The notes under the pieces were generated by a model. It was not told the origin of the DNA, searched no databases, and saw nothing but the letters and a program-made list of their open reading frames with translations. This document shows positions 9,071 through 17,155 of a stretch of DNA of 64,000 nt, one piece after another (the stretch's first letter is position 1; the number at the start of each line of letters is the position of its first letter). Origin of the DNA: Planctomycetota bacterium (GTDB lineage Bacteria; Planctomycetota; Planctomycetia; Pirellulales; UBA7805); NCBI GenBank assembly GCA_003389215.1, contig QQVP01000022.1, positions 1 to 64,000 of the forward strand, in the 5' to 3' direction. Position numbers and translations under genes: made by a program.

Positions 9071-11701
9071 CTACTCCTGCCGCACCACGGCGAGTGCATT
9101 TTCGCGGGCCGCCCAAATCGCCGGATAGAGGCCGAACAGGGCCGAGGCGATCAGCACCAACAGGGTCGACTGCAAGAAGAAGGCATACGGAAGATAGACT
9201 TGGATCGTCCAGCCAAACGACTGGACGTTGATCACATGAATGAGGACCAGGGCCAGCAGAATGCCGATCCCGGTGCCCAGAAGCTGACTCACCCCGCCAA
9301 GCAAGATGGCCTCGAGCACGATCACCCGCCGGATTTGGCGATAGGTCGCTCCGAGCAGACTTAGAAGGCCGAGTTCGCGTTGGCGTTGGTAGATCAGCGT
9401 GATCAACGTGGCCGCCACGCCAAGTCCCGCGATGACGATGGCAATCAGTTGCAGCGCGTAGGTTACCGTGAACGTGCTCTCGAAAATCCGCAACACCTCG
9501 CGGCGAAGCTCCCGATTGGTAACGAGATAGATCTGCTCATCCGCGCCGAGCTGGTTCACGATACGCGTGCGCACTTCACCGGGATCGGCACCCTCGGCCA
9601 AAAACACAGACATCGCCTGGGGAGTGACCGCCACCCCAGGCAGCGCGTAGTGCCGCTCGTAGACGGCCATATCCATCATGACCGTTCCTTGATTACTGGC
9701 GTAGTCGTAGTAGACGCCGACCACCGTAAACGGCTCCTGACCGACGCGCGTCGGCAGCTCAACGACATCACCGACCCGACAATCGAAGTGAATGGCGAAG
9801 CTCTCGGACACGAGCACGTCGGCCTGAGTGCCCCAATCGGCGGTGTAACGATCCGGGGGTCCTTCCTTCAGCAACAGTCGGGCCCGCTCGAACGTCTTGT
9901 CGAGCTCGGTTACGGCGAGACGAATGTTCGTCTCGCGATAGACGACCTGCCGGGAGGAAAACCAGATGGTGTCCGCGACGGCGGGATCCTGGCGGATGGT
10001 CTTCACCGCCTGCGGCGAAAGCGTCGCTTCGGAGACAGCCGAGGTCTGCATCACGGGCTTCGCCGCCAGATCGGCCGACAGCGCCGACTCCAGCCAGTAG
10101 ATCACCGTCTCGCGAAAACTCCCCACCATCACCGCAATCGCAATCATCATCGACAGACTCACCGACAGGGCCGCCACCGAGATCGAAACGCGTGGCAGGG
10201 CCCCCAGCAGGTTGGCCGCCGCCAGGCGCATCTCGTTGCCACCGCGTGGCAGCAGCTCCGCCAAACGCTGCGCCAGTCGGCAACCGACCCGCAGAATCGA
10301 CGGCACCAGCAGGGCACCCGCGATCATGAACAACAGCTCGGCCAGGAAGCCCAGGACCGGCCGGCCCCACAACGGTGGCCCAAACGTCAAGGCATAACCA
10401 CCCGCGGCGGCCGTCAACGAGCCGAGCAAGAGCAACCGCAGTCGCCGGGCCCCCCATCGCGACCCCAGTCCACGGGCCGTCGCGACCGGCGACAGGGAAG
10501 CTGCTTCGAGGGCCGGCACCAGCGCGGCCAAGAGCGCGAGCGGAATCGCAATCAGCGCCGCCACCACCACCTCGGTCAGCGAGAGCCGCAATGCCGCGGC
10601 CGACGATTCGGCAACGCCCTGGATATAGAACGTCTCGACCGTTTGGGCGGTGCCCTGCACCGCCTGAGCCGCCAGCAGTCGTCCCGTGGGCAGACCAATC
10701 GCCAGACCAATGAACGCCAGCAGAAAGGCCTCGCCCAGGAACAGGCGCAGGACCGTCCGCCCCGGCGCTCCGGCAATTTGCAGCAGGGCAATCTCACGCC
10801 GCCGGGCGGCCACGGAAATCGCCACCGTGTTGTAGATCAGAAACAGGCCGACCACCAACGCCACGGCGCTGAGCGCCGCCAGATTGAACTGGAAGGCCGC
10901 GATCATGGTTTGCGAACGACCCGAGGCGGCTTCGGGCGTTTCGACCAGCAAACCTGCAGGAAGCAGCTGGGCAATTTCGACTTCCGCCCGAGCGGGATCG
11001 ACGCCCTCTTCGAGCAGGATGTCGACGTAATCGAGCACCCCCAGTCGCTTGGCCGCCCACTGCGCTGCCGCGATATCCATCAGCGCGAAGTTGCCGTCGA
11101 GCGTGCGTGCCGGCCCGCGATTGAGCAACACGCCGCGAATCGTGAACTCCTGCGTCGTCGAATCGAAGACGAGCGGCAATTTGTCGCCGACCCGCAACCC
11201 CGCACGGCGGAGAAACTTCTCGGTCAGGATCACCGAGTAGGGATCGCTGAGCAGCGACAGCACTTCTCGGGCCGACTGTTCGCCGCCGCGCTGGGTAGCC
11301 AGCACGTGATAATCGCGGAGCGGGTAATCGAGCAGAATGTCGACCCCCAAGACGTGCAGCAGATCTCCGCGAGGAAACCCGACCCGTTCGGCCTCGTCGA
11401 TGCGGGGCTCGGCAATCATGGCCTGGGTCTCGATGACCGGGCTGAGTTGACCAAACCGCCGCAGGCCGTCCAGCTCGAGCAGCAGCCGTTCGTCGAAGCG
11501 TCCAGCGCGTCCACGAATTCGCAGCGACGCATGGCCGCCCACCGAGTCTACCGCCGCCGAGAACGTCTCAACGACACTCACGTTGGCCAGGCGAATCGCG
11601 ACCATCACGGCCACGCCGAGCGCGACGCCCAGGATGGCAACGACGCTGCGCACCTTTTCCCGCCACAGCGCGCGAAGAATGAACTGCTTAAACAGGCGCA
11701 T
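9071..11701 (-). CDS. fused double FtsX-domain ABC permease (AttF-AttG-like)
   Basis: This 876-residue membrane protein has an N-terminal anchor (residues ~18-40), a large extracytoplasmic domain, three helices of a first FtsX domain (around 265-420, including [20 protein letters not shown]), a second anchor around 505-540, another extracytoplasmic domain, and a C-terminal FtsX domain with [18 protein letters not shown]. The two-module layout matches two permeases fused head to tail. In characterised relatives such permeases move lipoproteins or hydrophobic compounds or drive periplasmic work, not transmembrane import. The start at 11701 (MRLFKQF) overlaps the ATPase stop by 14 bases, indicating translational coupling. 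Confidence 0.88.
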   Translation of the reverse strand: MRLFKQFILRALWREKVRSVVAILGVALGVAVMVAIRLANVSVVETFSAAVDSVGGHASLRIRGRAGRFDERLLLELDGLRRFGQLSPVIETQAMIAEPRIDEAERVGFPRGDLLHVLGVDILLDYPLRDYHVLATQRGGEQSAREVLSLLSDPYSVILTEKFLRRAGLRVGDKLPLVFDSTTQEFTIRGVLLNRGPARTLDGNFALMDIAAAQWAAKRLGVLDYVDILLEEGVDPARAEVEIAQLLPAGLLVETPEAASGRSQTMIAAFQFNLAALSAVALVVGLFLIYNTVAISVAARRREIALLQIAGAPGRTVLRLFLGEAFLLAFIGLAIGLPTGRLLAAQAVQGTAQTVETFYIQGVAESSAAALRLSLTEVVVAALIAIPLALLAALVPALEAASLSPVATARGLGSRWGARRLRLLLLGSLTAAAGGYALTFGPPLWGRPVLGFLAELLFMIAGALLVPSILRVGCRLAQRLAELLPRGGNEMRLAAANLLGALPRVSISVAALSVSLSMMIAIAVMVGSFRETVIYWLESALSADLAAKPVMQTSAVSEATLSPQAVKTIRQDPAVADTIWFSSRQVVYRETNIRLAVTELDKTFERARLLLKEGPPDRYTADWGTQADVLVSESFAIHFDCRVGDVVELPTRVGQEPFTVVGVYYDYASNQGTVMMDMAVYERHYALPGVAVTPQAMSVFLAEGADPGEVRTRIVNQLGADEQIYLVTNRELRREVLRIFESTFTVTYALQLIAIVIAGLGVAATLITLIYQRQRELGLLSLLGATYRQIRRVIVLEAILLGGVSQLLGTGIGILLALVLIHVINVQSFGWTIQVYLPYAFFLQSTLLVLIASALFGLYPAIWAARENALAVVRQE

Positions 11702-12401
11702 CGAGAGGTTGCGTTTCGTTCGATTCGACGAGGCACCCGTCGGCCAGCTGCAGCGTGCGCTCGGCAAAGGCCGCGGCATCGGCCGAGTGCGTCGCCATCA
11801 CGATGGTCAGGCCGCGGGTGCGGTTCAGGTCGGACAGCAGCTCGAGCACGCGCGTCCCGTTGCCGCTATCAAGGCTTCCGGTCGGCTCGTCGGCAATGAC
11901 CAGGTCGGGCCGGATGGCAACGGCCCGCGCGATGGCGACGCGTTGCATCTCGCCCCCGGACAACTGCGACGGATAGTGGTCGCGACGCGCGGCCAGTCCC
12001 ACTTCGCCGAGGGCCTCCCCGGCACGTTTGTTAGCCGCTGCCACAGCGATGCCATCGAGCGTGAGCGGCAGGGCCACATTCTCGACGGCGGTTAGCGTGG
12101 GCAGCAGGTTGAAGGCCTGAAAGACAAACCCCACCTGGCGACGCCGCACGACCGCCAGTTCAACGTCGGAGAGCCGATCGAGGCGGCGACCGGCCAGGAG
12201 AACCTCGCCTGTGGTGGGCCGATCCATCGCCCCCAGCACGTGCAGCAACGTCGACTTGCCGCAGCCCGAAGGCCCGCGCACGGCGACGAACTCGCCCGCC
12301 TGGATCGAAAAGCTCACGTCCCGCAGCGCGGTGTAGCCCACGCGATCATCCGCGTAGTGCTTGACCAGATGGCTAACAACAAGAAATGGTGAGTCGCTCA
12401 C
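11688..12401 (-). CDS. ABC transporter ATPase, LolD/MacB/AttE type
   Basis: This 237-residue ATPase has all expected motifs: Walker [10 protein letters not shown] (residues 43-51), the Q-loop region [18 protein letters not shown] typical of the LolD/MacB/FtsE group, signature LSGGEMQRV, Walker [13 protein letters not shown], and a switch His in MATHS. It would power the fused FtsX permease encoded directly downstream, with which it overlaps by 14 bases. The start is GTG; no strong Shine-Dalgarno precedes it. With the AttH-like gene this forms a three-gene minus-strand operon. Confidence 0.92.
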   Translation of the reverse strand: MSDSPFLVVSHLVKHYADDRVGYTALRDVSFSIQAGEFVAVRGPSGCGKSTLLHVLGAMDRPTTGEVLLAGRRLDRLSDVELAVVRRRQVGFVFQAFNLLPTLTAVENVALPLTLDGIAVAAANKRAGEALGEVGLAARRDHYPSQLSGGEMQRVAIARAVAIRPDLVIADEPTGSLDSGNGTRVLELLSDLNRTRGLTIVMATHSADAAAFAERTLQLADGCLVESNETQPLDAPV

Positions 12402-12470
12402 GTTTCAGCTCGCGGCGTTGGCGATCCGTGTAGCCTCCAGCTCTAGGCGCGCGGGCTGCGGACCGTTTCC

Positions 12471-13148
12471 TCAATTATCGCTGAAGTCGCTCGGGGGGGC
12501 AGGAGGGGCCTCGGCGGCGGAGGTTGCGGGTAAGGCACCCACGAGCATCTCAACGCGCACTTCGGTGCGTGACTCCGCCAGGAGTTGCAGCTTCAGATCG
12601 GTTGGCAAGGGGAGATGAAACGCCAGGACGTCGACCATCTTGGTCGTGTCGAGGCGTCCCTCGCGATACATGCGGACCAGCTTCTCGGCGGCCGGAATGC
12701 GTTGTTGAACGAGGGCGGCCAAGTCTTCGTCGACCATCTTATCGGAAGACGCGTCCGACGCCTCTGACGCCGCTCGCAACACCTCGACGGACGCGCGACG
12801 GAACGCCCGCACGGGTTCGATCTCGTGCAGAATCTCCGCAGGCTGCACCCCGACGAGCACCAGATTGTACGTCCCGCTCTCGGTCCGCTCATGCGCGGTG
12901 ACCTGGCCGATGCAGACAATCGGTGCCACTGGGGGTCGACTGTAGTAGTCGTGTTCGTGACCCGGCAGTAGCGTCGCCATGGCGATCAACTGATCGTCAT
13001 CGACCGCGTCCTGCAGCATCTCCTGATAGCGACTTTCGAAAATATGCAACGGCAGCACGACTCCCGGAAACAACACGAGGTCGGATAACGGGAACAGCCG
13101 CACCTCGCCACTGAAGTCGGAGGACAGTTGGAGCGACTCAGCGAACAT
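12471..13148 (-). CDS. LON N-terminal (substrate-binding) domain protein
   Basis: The 225-residue protein is a stand-alone LON N-domain protein: VRLFPLSDLVLFPGVVLPLHIFESRYQ is the family's diagnostic opening, followed by IGQVTAHERTESGTYNLVLVGVQPAEIL. It lacks the AAA+ and protease domains of Lon, so it is not a protease by itself. Its role is unknown; related proteins have a PUA-like fold and may bind protein or other ligands. The C-terminal ~20 residues are low complexity (A/P-rich). It lies 69 bases upstream of the ATPase gene on the same strand and could be the first gene of that operon. Confidence 0.85.
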   Translation of the reverse strand: MFAESLQLSSDFSGEVRLFPLSDLVLFPGVVLPLHIFESRYQEMLQDAVDDDQLIAMATLLPGHEHDYYSRPPVAPIVCIGQVTAHERTESGTYNLVLVGVQPAEILHEIEPVRAFRRASVEVLRAASEASDASSDKMVDEDLAALVQQRIPAAEKLVRMYREGRLDTTKMVDVLAFHLPLPTDLKLQLLAESRTEVRVEMLVGALPATSAAEAPPAPPSDFSDN

Positions 13149-13186
13149 CCTGGAAATTGCCGGTGCAAGAATCGACTGCGAGTACT

Positions 13187-13195
13187 ATATCGTAG
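13187..13195 (-). promoter_or_regulatory. putative -10 element CTACGATAT upstream of the LON-domain gene
   Basis: On the minus strand CTACGATAT contains TACGAT and lies about 40 bases upstream of the ATG at 13148. It matches the core of the CTAnRAT motif seen elsewhere in the window. Confidence 0.3.
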
Positions 13196-13302
13196 TATTG
13201 TTGCCAGAGTCGCCCTGCTGCCAAGTCCCAGAAGTCGTTCTCGGCATACGCGGACTCACATGACGGCATAATCGCCCGGCAAACCCCCGCGTGGCCACCT
13301 CG

Positions 13303-13752
13303 ATGCCTACGTTCGATTTTTTCTTCCGTGTCGCGGCGTCGCTCGAACGCGTCCGCGAGTTTCACCACGACACGCGAGCTCTGAAACGACTCACGCCGCC
13401 GCCGACCATCGTCCAACTCCATGCGGTCGAGCCGCTCGCGGAAGGCTCGGTGTCGAAGTTCACCCTTTGGGTGGGTCCGCTGCCGCTGCGTTGGACGGCC
13501 GTTCATCGCGACGTCAGCGACCGCGGTTTCACCGACGTCCAGGCAGAAGGACCCGCGCGAAAGTGGGAGCACACCCACAGGTTCACTCCCCTCACCGCAG
13601 ACGAGACCGAGATTCACGAACACATCGAGTACGAACACAAGACCGGCTGGTGGGGGCTCGTAACGCGATTCTTGTTTGCCCGCCCGAACCTCTACGTCAT
13701 GTTCGCCTATCGCCGCTTCGTCACTCGACGCCATCTCCAACAGACGCGATAA
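13303..13752 (+). CDS. SRPBCC (START-like) family protein
   Basis: The 149-residue protein begins MPTFDFFFRVAASLERVREFHHD and continues with KRLTPPPTIVQLHAVEPLAEGSV, a pattern typical of SRPBCC ligand-binding domains. Such domains form a hydrophobic cavity and bind or transform lipid-like or aromatic molecules. No catalytic residues can be assigned. The frame is open a little upstream (GTG at 13291), but the ATG at 13303 fits the domain start. It diverges from the LON-domain gene. Confidence 0.75.
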   Translation: MPTFDFFFRVAASLERVREFHHDTRALKRLTPPPTIVQLHAVEPLAEGSVSKFTLWVGPLPLRWTAVHRDVSDRGFTDVQAEGPARKWEHTHRFTPLTADETEIHEHIEYEHKTGWWGLVTRFLFARPNLYVMFAYRRFVTRRHLQQTR

Positions 13753-14083
13753 GCGAGCTCAGGTGCCAAGATGGAAGCGGCGTGCGGCACGCCGGCCTTT
13801 GTCTCAAAAACGCGTTTCCGACGTCCGTCGCGAGGGGCGAAGCTCGTGCTGAGCCGCAGCATCTTTGAAAACGTAGGGCCGCCGGCGAAATCGACAAGGC
13901 AGCCGATCGCCGGCTTCGACCAGCCTCCTGGGCCGATGGCCCTCGCGGACGGGGTTGGTTGCCCAGAATGCGAGAGTCACTAGACTGTGGGAAGATTGGG
14001 ACGTGTAATTTGAACAACAAGGCGGGCCCGTCCGTCCTTTCAGGCGTCCGCCCGCTCAACGCCAAACCGGAGAGACAAGCCGC
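13753..14083. other. intergenic region upstream of the ferritin-like gene
   Basis: No gene is supported in these 331 bases. A possible sigma-70-type promoter for the ferritin-like gene is listed separately. Confidence 0.4.
13959..13986 (+). promoter_or_regulatory. putative promoter for the ferritin-like gene
   Basis: TTGCCC (13959-13964) and TAGACT (13981-13986) are spaced by 16 bases and lie about 100 bases before the ATG at 14084. The -10 is preceded by C and followed by GTGG, resembling the window's recurrent motif. Both hexamers match the consensus at four positions. Confidence 0.3.
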
Positions 14084-14539
14084 ATGCCTACCGCCGAAAC
14101 AATCGCACTACTCCAGACGGCCTACTCCATGGAGTTGGAGACGGTCGTGAACTATCTGGCCAACAGCATTAACCTCGACGGCGTCCGGGCCGAAGAGATC
14201 AAAAAGTCGTTGGCCGCGGACATCACGGAAGAGATCGGCCATGCCCAGCAGCTCGGGCAGCGGATCAAGCAGCTCGGCGGGCTCATTCCGGGTTCGGCCA
14301 GTGTCACGCTGGGCCGGCAACAGCAACCAAGCGAGGACACGACGGATGTAGTGAGTGCCATCAAGGCCGTGATCGCTGCCGAGGAGGACGCCGTCGCCCA
14401 CTACAACAAAGTCATTAAGGCCACGGATGGCGAGGATTACGTCACGCAAGACCTCTGCATCCGCCTGCTGGCCGATGAGGAGGAACACCTGATTCTCTTC
14501 AAGGGCTTCCTCAAGGAGTACGCCAAGGACCCGGGGTAA
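14084..14539 (+). CDS. ferritin-like/bacterioferritin-type di-iron protein
   Basis: This 151-residue protein is mostly helical and carries two ExxH motifs in the ferritin arrangement: EIGHA in the second helix and DEEEHLI in the fourth, with partner Glu residues in SMELETVVNYL and IAAEEDAVAHYN. This predicts a four-helix bundle that binds a di-iron centre, as in bacterioferritin-like and Dps-like oxidases that store iron or remove peroxide. The ATG at 14084 is preceded by GGAGAG about ten bases upstream. It is followed 91 bases later by a FAD oxidoreductase gene on the same strand. Confidence 0.85.
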   Translation: MPTAETIALLQTAYSMELETVVNYLANSINLDGVRAEEIKKSLAADITEEIGHAQQLGQRIKQLGGLIPGSASVTLGRQQQPSEDTTDVVSAIKAVIAAEEDAVAHYNKVIKATDGEDYVTQDLCIRLLADEEEHLILFKGFLKEYAKDPG

Positions 14540-14630
14540 CGGAGTCCGTCAGGCCGAACGTCATCCGCCTGCCGGCGACGGTGAACGGGCGTCGCATCGA
14601 GTGCACGCCCAAGATCGAGGAAGGTTCTTC

Positions 14631-15668
14631 GTGACCCCTTCGCAGCCCGCGGAACAGACGTCGCCACAGCCAGCACAGGCCGCGCCGCGTATTGCCATCG
14701 TGGGCGCGGGCGTTTCCGGACTTGTCGCGGCTGGACGTCTGCAGGCTGGCGCGGGCAAAGTATCCATCTTCGACAAGGGCCGCGGCGTAGGCGGACGGAT
14801 CTCGACGCGGCGGACCGAGCAGGGCTCGCAGTTCGACCACGGAGCTCAGTACTTCACCGTTCGCGACGCTCGCTTCCGACGCGTCGTGAAGAACATGCAG
14901 GCCGACGGCGTCGTGGCGCCTTGGGGCGGCCGCATCGCAAAGCTGGAGCGGGGCACAATCACGCCATCGTCGGAGAACCACGAGCGCTTCGTGGGCGTGC
15001 CCACAATGAGCGCCGTGGGCAAATGGCTGGCTCGCGATCTTCCGATCCAGTTGGGCACGCGGATTGCCGTGGCGGACCGCCTCGCGGCCGCCTGGCGACT
15101 CACGGACACGGGGGGCCAGCCATGCGGCGATTTCGACTGGCTACTCGTTGCCATGCCCGCGCCCCAGGCCGCCGAGCTACTCGGTGAGTCTGCCCCGGCG
15201 ATCGCCGACGCATGCCGTCAGGTGAAGATGGACGGCTGCTGGGCCGCGATGATCGACTTCCCCGAGCCGCTGCCGTTGGAATTCGACGGGGCCTTTGTGC
15301 ACGACAGCCCGTTGGCCTGGGTCGCCCGCAACTCGTCGAAGCCAGGTCGACCGTCGCAGCGAGAGAGTTGGGTTCTGCACGCGGGTCCGGAATGGTCGGA
15401 AGCCCACCTCGCAGAACCCGCCGAGTCGGTCGCCGACGCCATGCTCGCGGAGTTCTATCGGGTCGCGGAGGTTGCAACACAGCAGCCGTCGCATTTGGCC
15501 GCACATCGGTGGCGTTTCGCCCAGGCCGGCAAACCGCTCGACGAGGGCTGCCTGCTCGACGCTGAATTGCGCGTGGCGGTTTGCGGCGATTGGTGTGCCG
15601 GCTCGCGGGTTGAGGGAGCCGTGCTCAGCGGTCTGGCCGCCGCCGAGCGGTGTATGGCCGCGAGGTAA
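14631..15668 (+). CDS. renalase-like FAD-dependent oxidoreductase
   Basis: The 345-residue protein has an N-terminal Rossmann dinucleotide motif (IAIVGAGVSGLVAAGRL), then the renalase-type signature FDKGRGVGGRISTRR and FDHGAQYFTVRD. The C-terminus ends with VAVCGDWCAGSRVEGAVLSGLAAAE, the second FAD-contacting segment. Bacterial renalases oxidise isomeric dihydro-NAD(P) forms, so a cofactor-repair role is possible, but the substrate is not shown. I chose the GTG at 14631 over an upstream GTG at 14601 because GAGGAAGG lies about seven bases before it. Confidence 0.85.
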   Translation: MTPSQPAEQTSPQPAQAAPRIAIVGAGVSGLVAAGRLQAGAGKVSIFDKGRGVGGRISTRRTEQGSQFDHGAQYFTVRDARFRRVVKNMQADGVVAPWGGRIAKLERGTITPSSENHERFVGVPTMSAVGKWLARDLPIQLGTRIAVADRLAAAWRLTDTGGQPCGDFDWLLVAMPAPQAAELLGESAPAIADACRQVKMDGCWAAMIDFPEPLPLEFDGAFVHDSPLAWVARNSSKPGRPSQRESWVLHAGPEWSEAHLAEPAESVADAMLAEFYRVAEVATQQPSHLAAHRWRFAQAGKPLDEGCLLDAELRVAVCGDWCAGSRVEGAVLSGLAAAERCMAAR

Positions 15669-15745
15669 CCGCACGAGGTCGACGCACGGGATGCCCGGCG
15701 GTTTCGCAAACGTCGCGACAGCTTGGACCTGATACGAGATTCCGA

Positions 15746-17137
15746 CTAAGCCAGCAGCTCGCGGACCACGCGACCGTGCACGTCGGTAAGGCGGTAATCG
15801 CGCCCGGCGTGGCGGTAGGTGAGCCGCTCGTGGTCGATGCCCAGCTGATGCAGAATCGTGGCCTGGAAGTCGTGAACCGACACGGCGTTCTCTGCCACCA
15901 GGTCGCCCAATTCGTCGCTGGAACCGTAGACGGTTCCTCCTTGAATGCCTGCCCCGGCGAGCCAGGAACAGTAAACCTGGGCGTGATGGCCGCGCCCCCC
16001 TGCCCCAGGCGCGGAAGCGAACGGCCCTCGACCAAACTCGGTTGTCCACACGACCAGCGTGTCGTCAAGCATGCCCCGCTGCTTGAGATCCTTGATCAGT
16101 CCGGCAATCGGTCGATCGACGTTCTTGGCGAGTTGGTTGTAGTCCGACATGTGGGCGTGGGAGTCCCAGTTCTTGTCGACACTCGTGTCGCCATCGATCA
16201 ACTCGACAAACCGAACGCCTCGTTCGGCCAGTCGCCGCCCGACCAGGCACTGCCAGGCAAAGCTGCTGGTGTCGCCCTCTTCGAGTCCGTAGAGCTCCAG
16301 CGTGGCGCTCGACTCGTCGGAAAGATCGAATACCTCGGGTGCCGCCGCCTGCATGCCGAAGGCCGTCTCGAACGACTTGATGCGGGCGGCCAGGTTCGTG
16401 TCCGCCTCGCGACCAACCAGGTGCTGACGATTGAAGTACTCGAGCATGTCGAGTTCCGTCCGCTGCAACTCACCTGAGCGCGTGCGGCGGTGCATATTGG
16501 CGATCGGCTCCGCGCCCGGCACGATTCGCGTTCCCTGGTGAACGACCGGCAGGAAGTCGGAACCCCATACCTGACCTCCGGCATACGGCAGCCCCGGCGA
16601 GATCACCATGAACGCGGGCAGGTTCTGGTTGTAGCTCCCCAGCCCGTAGCTGACCCAGGAACCGATACTCGGCCGATTGAACGTCGCCGAGCCCGTGTGG
16701 ATGCCGATCGTCGCGCCAAAGTGATCGCCATTGATGTTCTTCATCGACCGCACCAGCGCGATGTCGTCGATCACGCTGCCGATGTGCGGGAACAGGTCGC
16801 TCACCTCGATGCCGCTCTCGCCATAGGGCCGGAACTCCCAGTCGCTGCCCTTGTAATAGGCATGTTTGTTCCGCCGCTCGTCGTGGTGCTCGGTGAGGTA
16901 CGGCTTGGGGTCGAACGTGTCGACGTGCGATACGCCGCCGGTCATAAACAGAAAGATGACTCGCTTCGCCTTGGCGGGAAAGTGCGACGGCCGGGGTGCC
17001 AGCGGATCGGCCGCATCGACCGACTCGGCAAGGGCCTGCTCGGGAGCCAACATCTCCGACAGCAGGCCCGGCAGAATCAAGCCACCGGCGGCCAGAGACC
17101 GAATCATTTGGCGGCGATTCGGATGAAGTACGGACAT
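15746..17137 (-). CDS. DUF1501 domain protein (planctomycete, Tat-exported)
   Basis: This 463-residue protein is of the DUF1501 family, related to the sulfatase/alkaline phosphatase fold and abundant in planctomycetes. It opens with HPNRRQMIRSLAAGG, a Tat-like signal, followed by a hydrophobic segment. Family motifs are RVIFLFMTGGVSHVDTFDPKP, HFGATIGIHTGS and VVWTTEFGRGPFA near the C-terminus. The biochemical role is unknown; these genes almost always follow a DUF1549/DUF1553 cytochrome gene, as here with an 18-base gap. An ATG at 17137 with AAGGTG upstream is preferred to the GTG six bases earlier. Confidence 0.92.
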   Translation of the reverse strand: MSVLHPNRRQMIRSLAAGGLILPGLLSEMLAPEQALAESVDAADPLAPRPSHFPAKAKRVIFLFMTGGVSHVDTFDPKPYLTEHHDERRNKHAYYKGSDWEFRPYGESGIEVSDLFPHIGSVIDDIALVRSMKNINGDHFGATIGIHTGSATFNRPSIGSWVSYGLGSYNQNLPAFMVISPGLPYAGGQVWGSDFLPVVHQGTRIVPGAEPIANMHRRTRSGELQRTELDMLEYFNRQHLVGREADTNLAARIKSFETAFGMQAAAPEVFDLSDESSATLELYGLEEGDTSSFAWQCLVGRRLAERGVRFVELIDGDTSVDKNWDSHAHMSDYNQLAKNVDRPIAGLIKDLKQRGMLDDTLVVWTTEFGRGPFASAPGAGGRGHHAQVYCSWLAGAGIQGGTVYGSSDELGDLVAENAVSVHDFQATILHQLGIDHERLTYRHAGRDYRLTDVHGRVVRELLA

Positions 17138-17155
17138 CGTCACCTTGTCGATCAG

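Noticed and set aside
9380..11899. 839-codon open frame on the plus strand opposite the FtsX permease
   Set aside because: Rich in Gln, Arg and His with no domain; a mirror of the hydrophobic permease codons.
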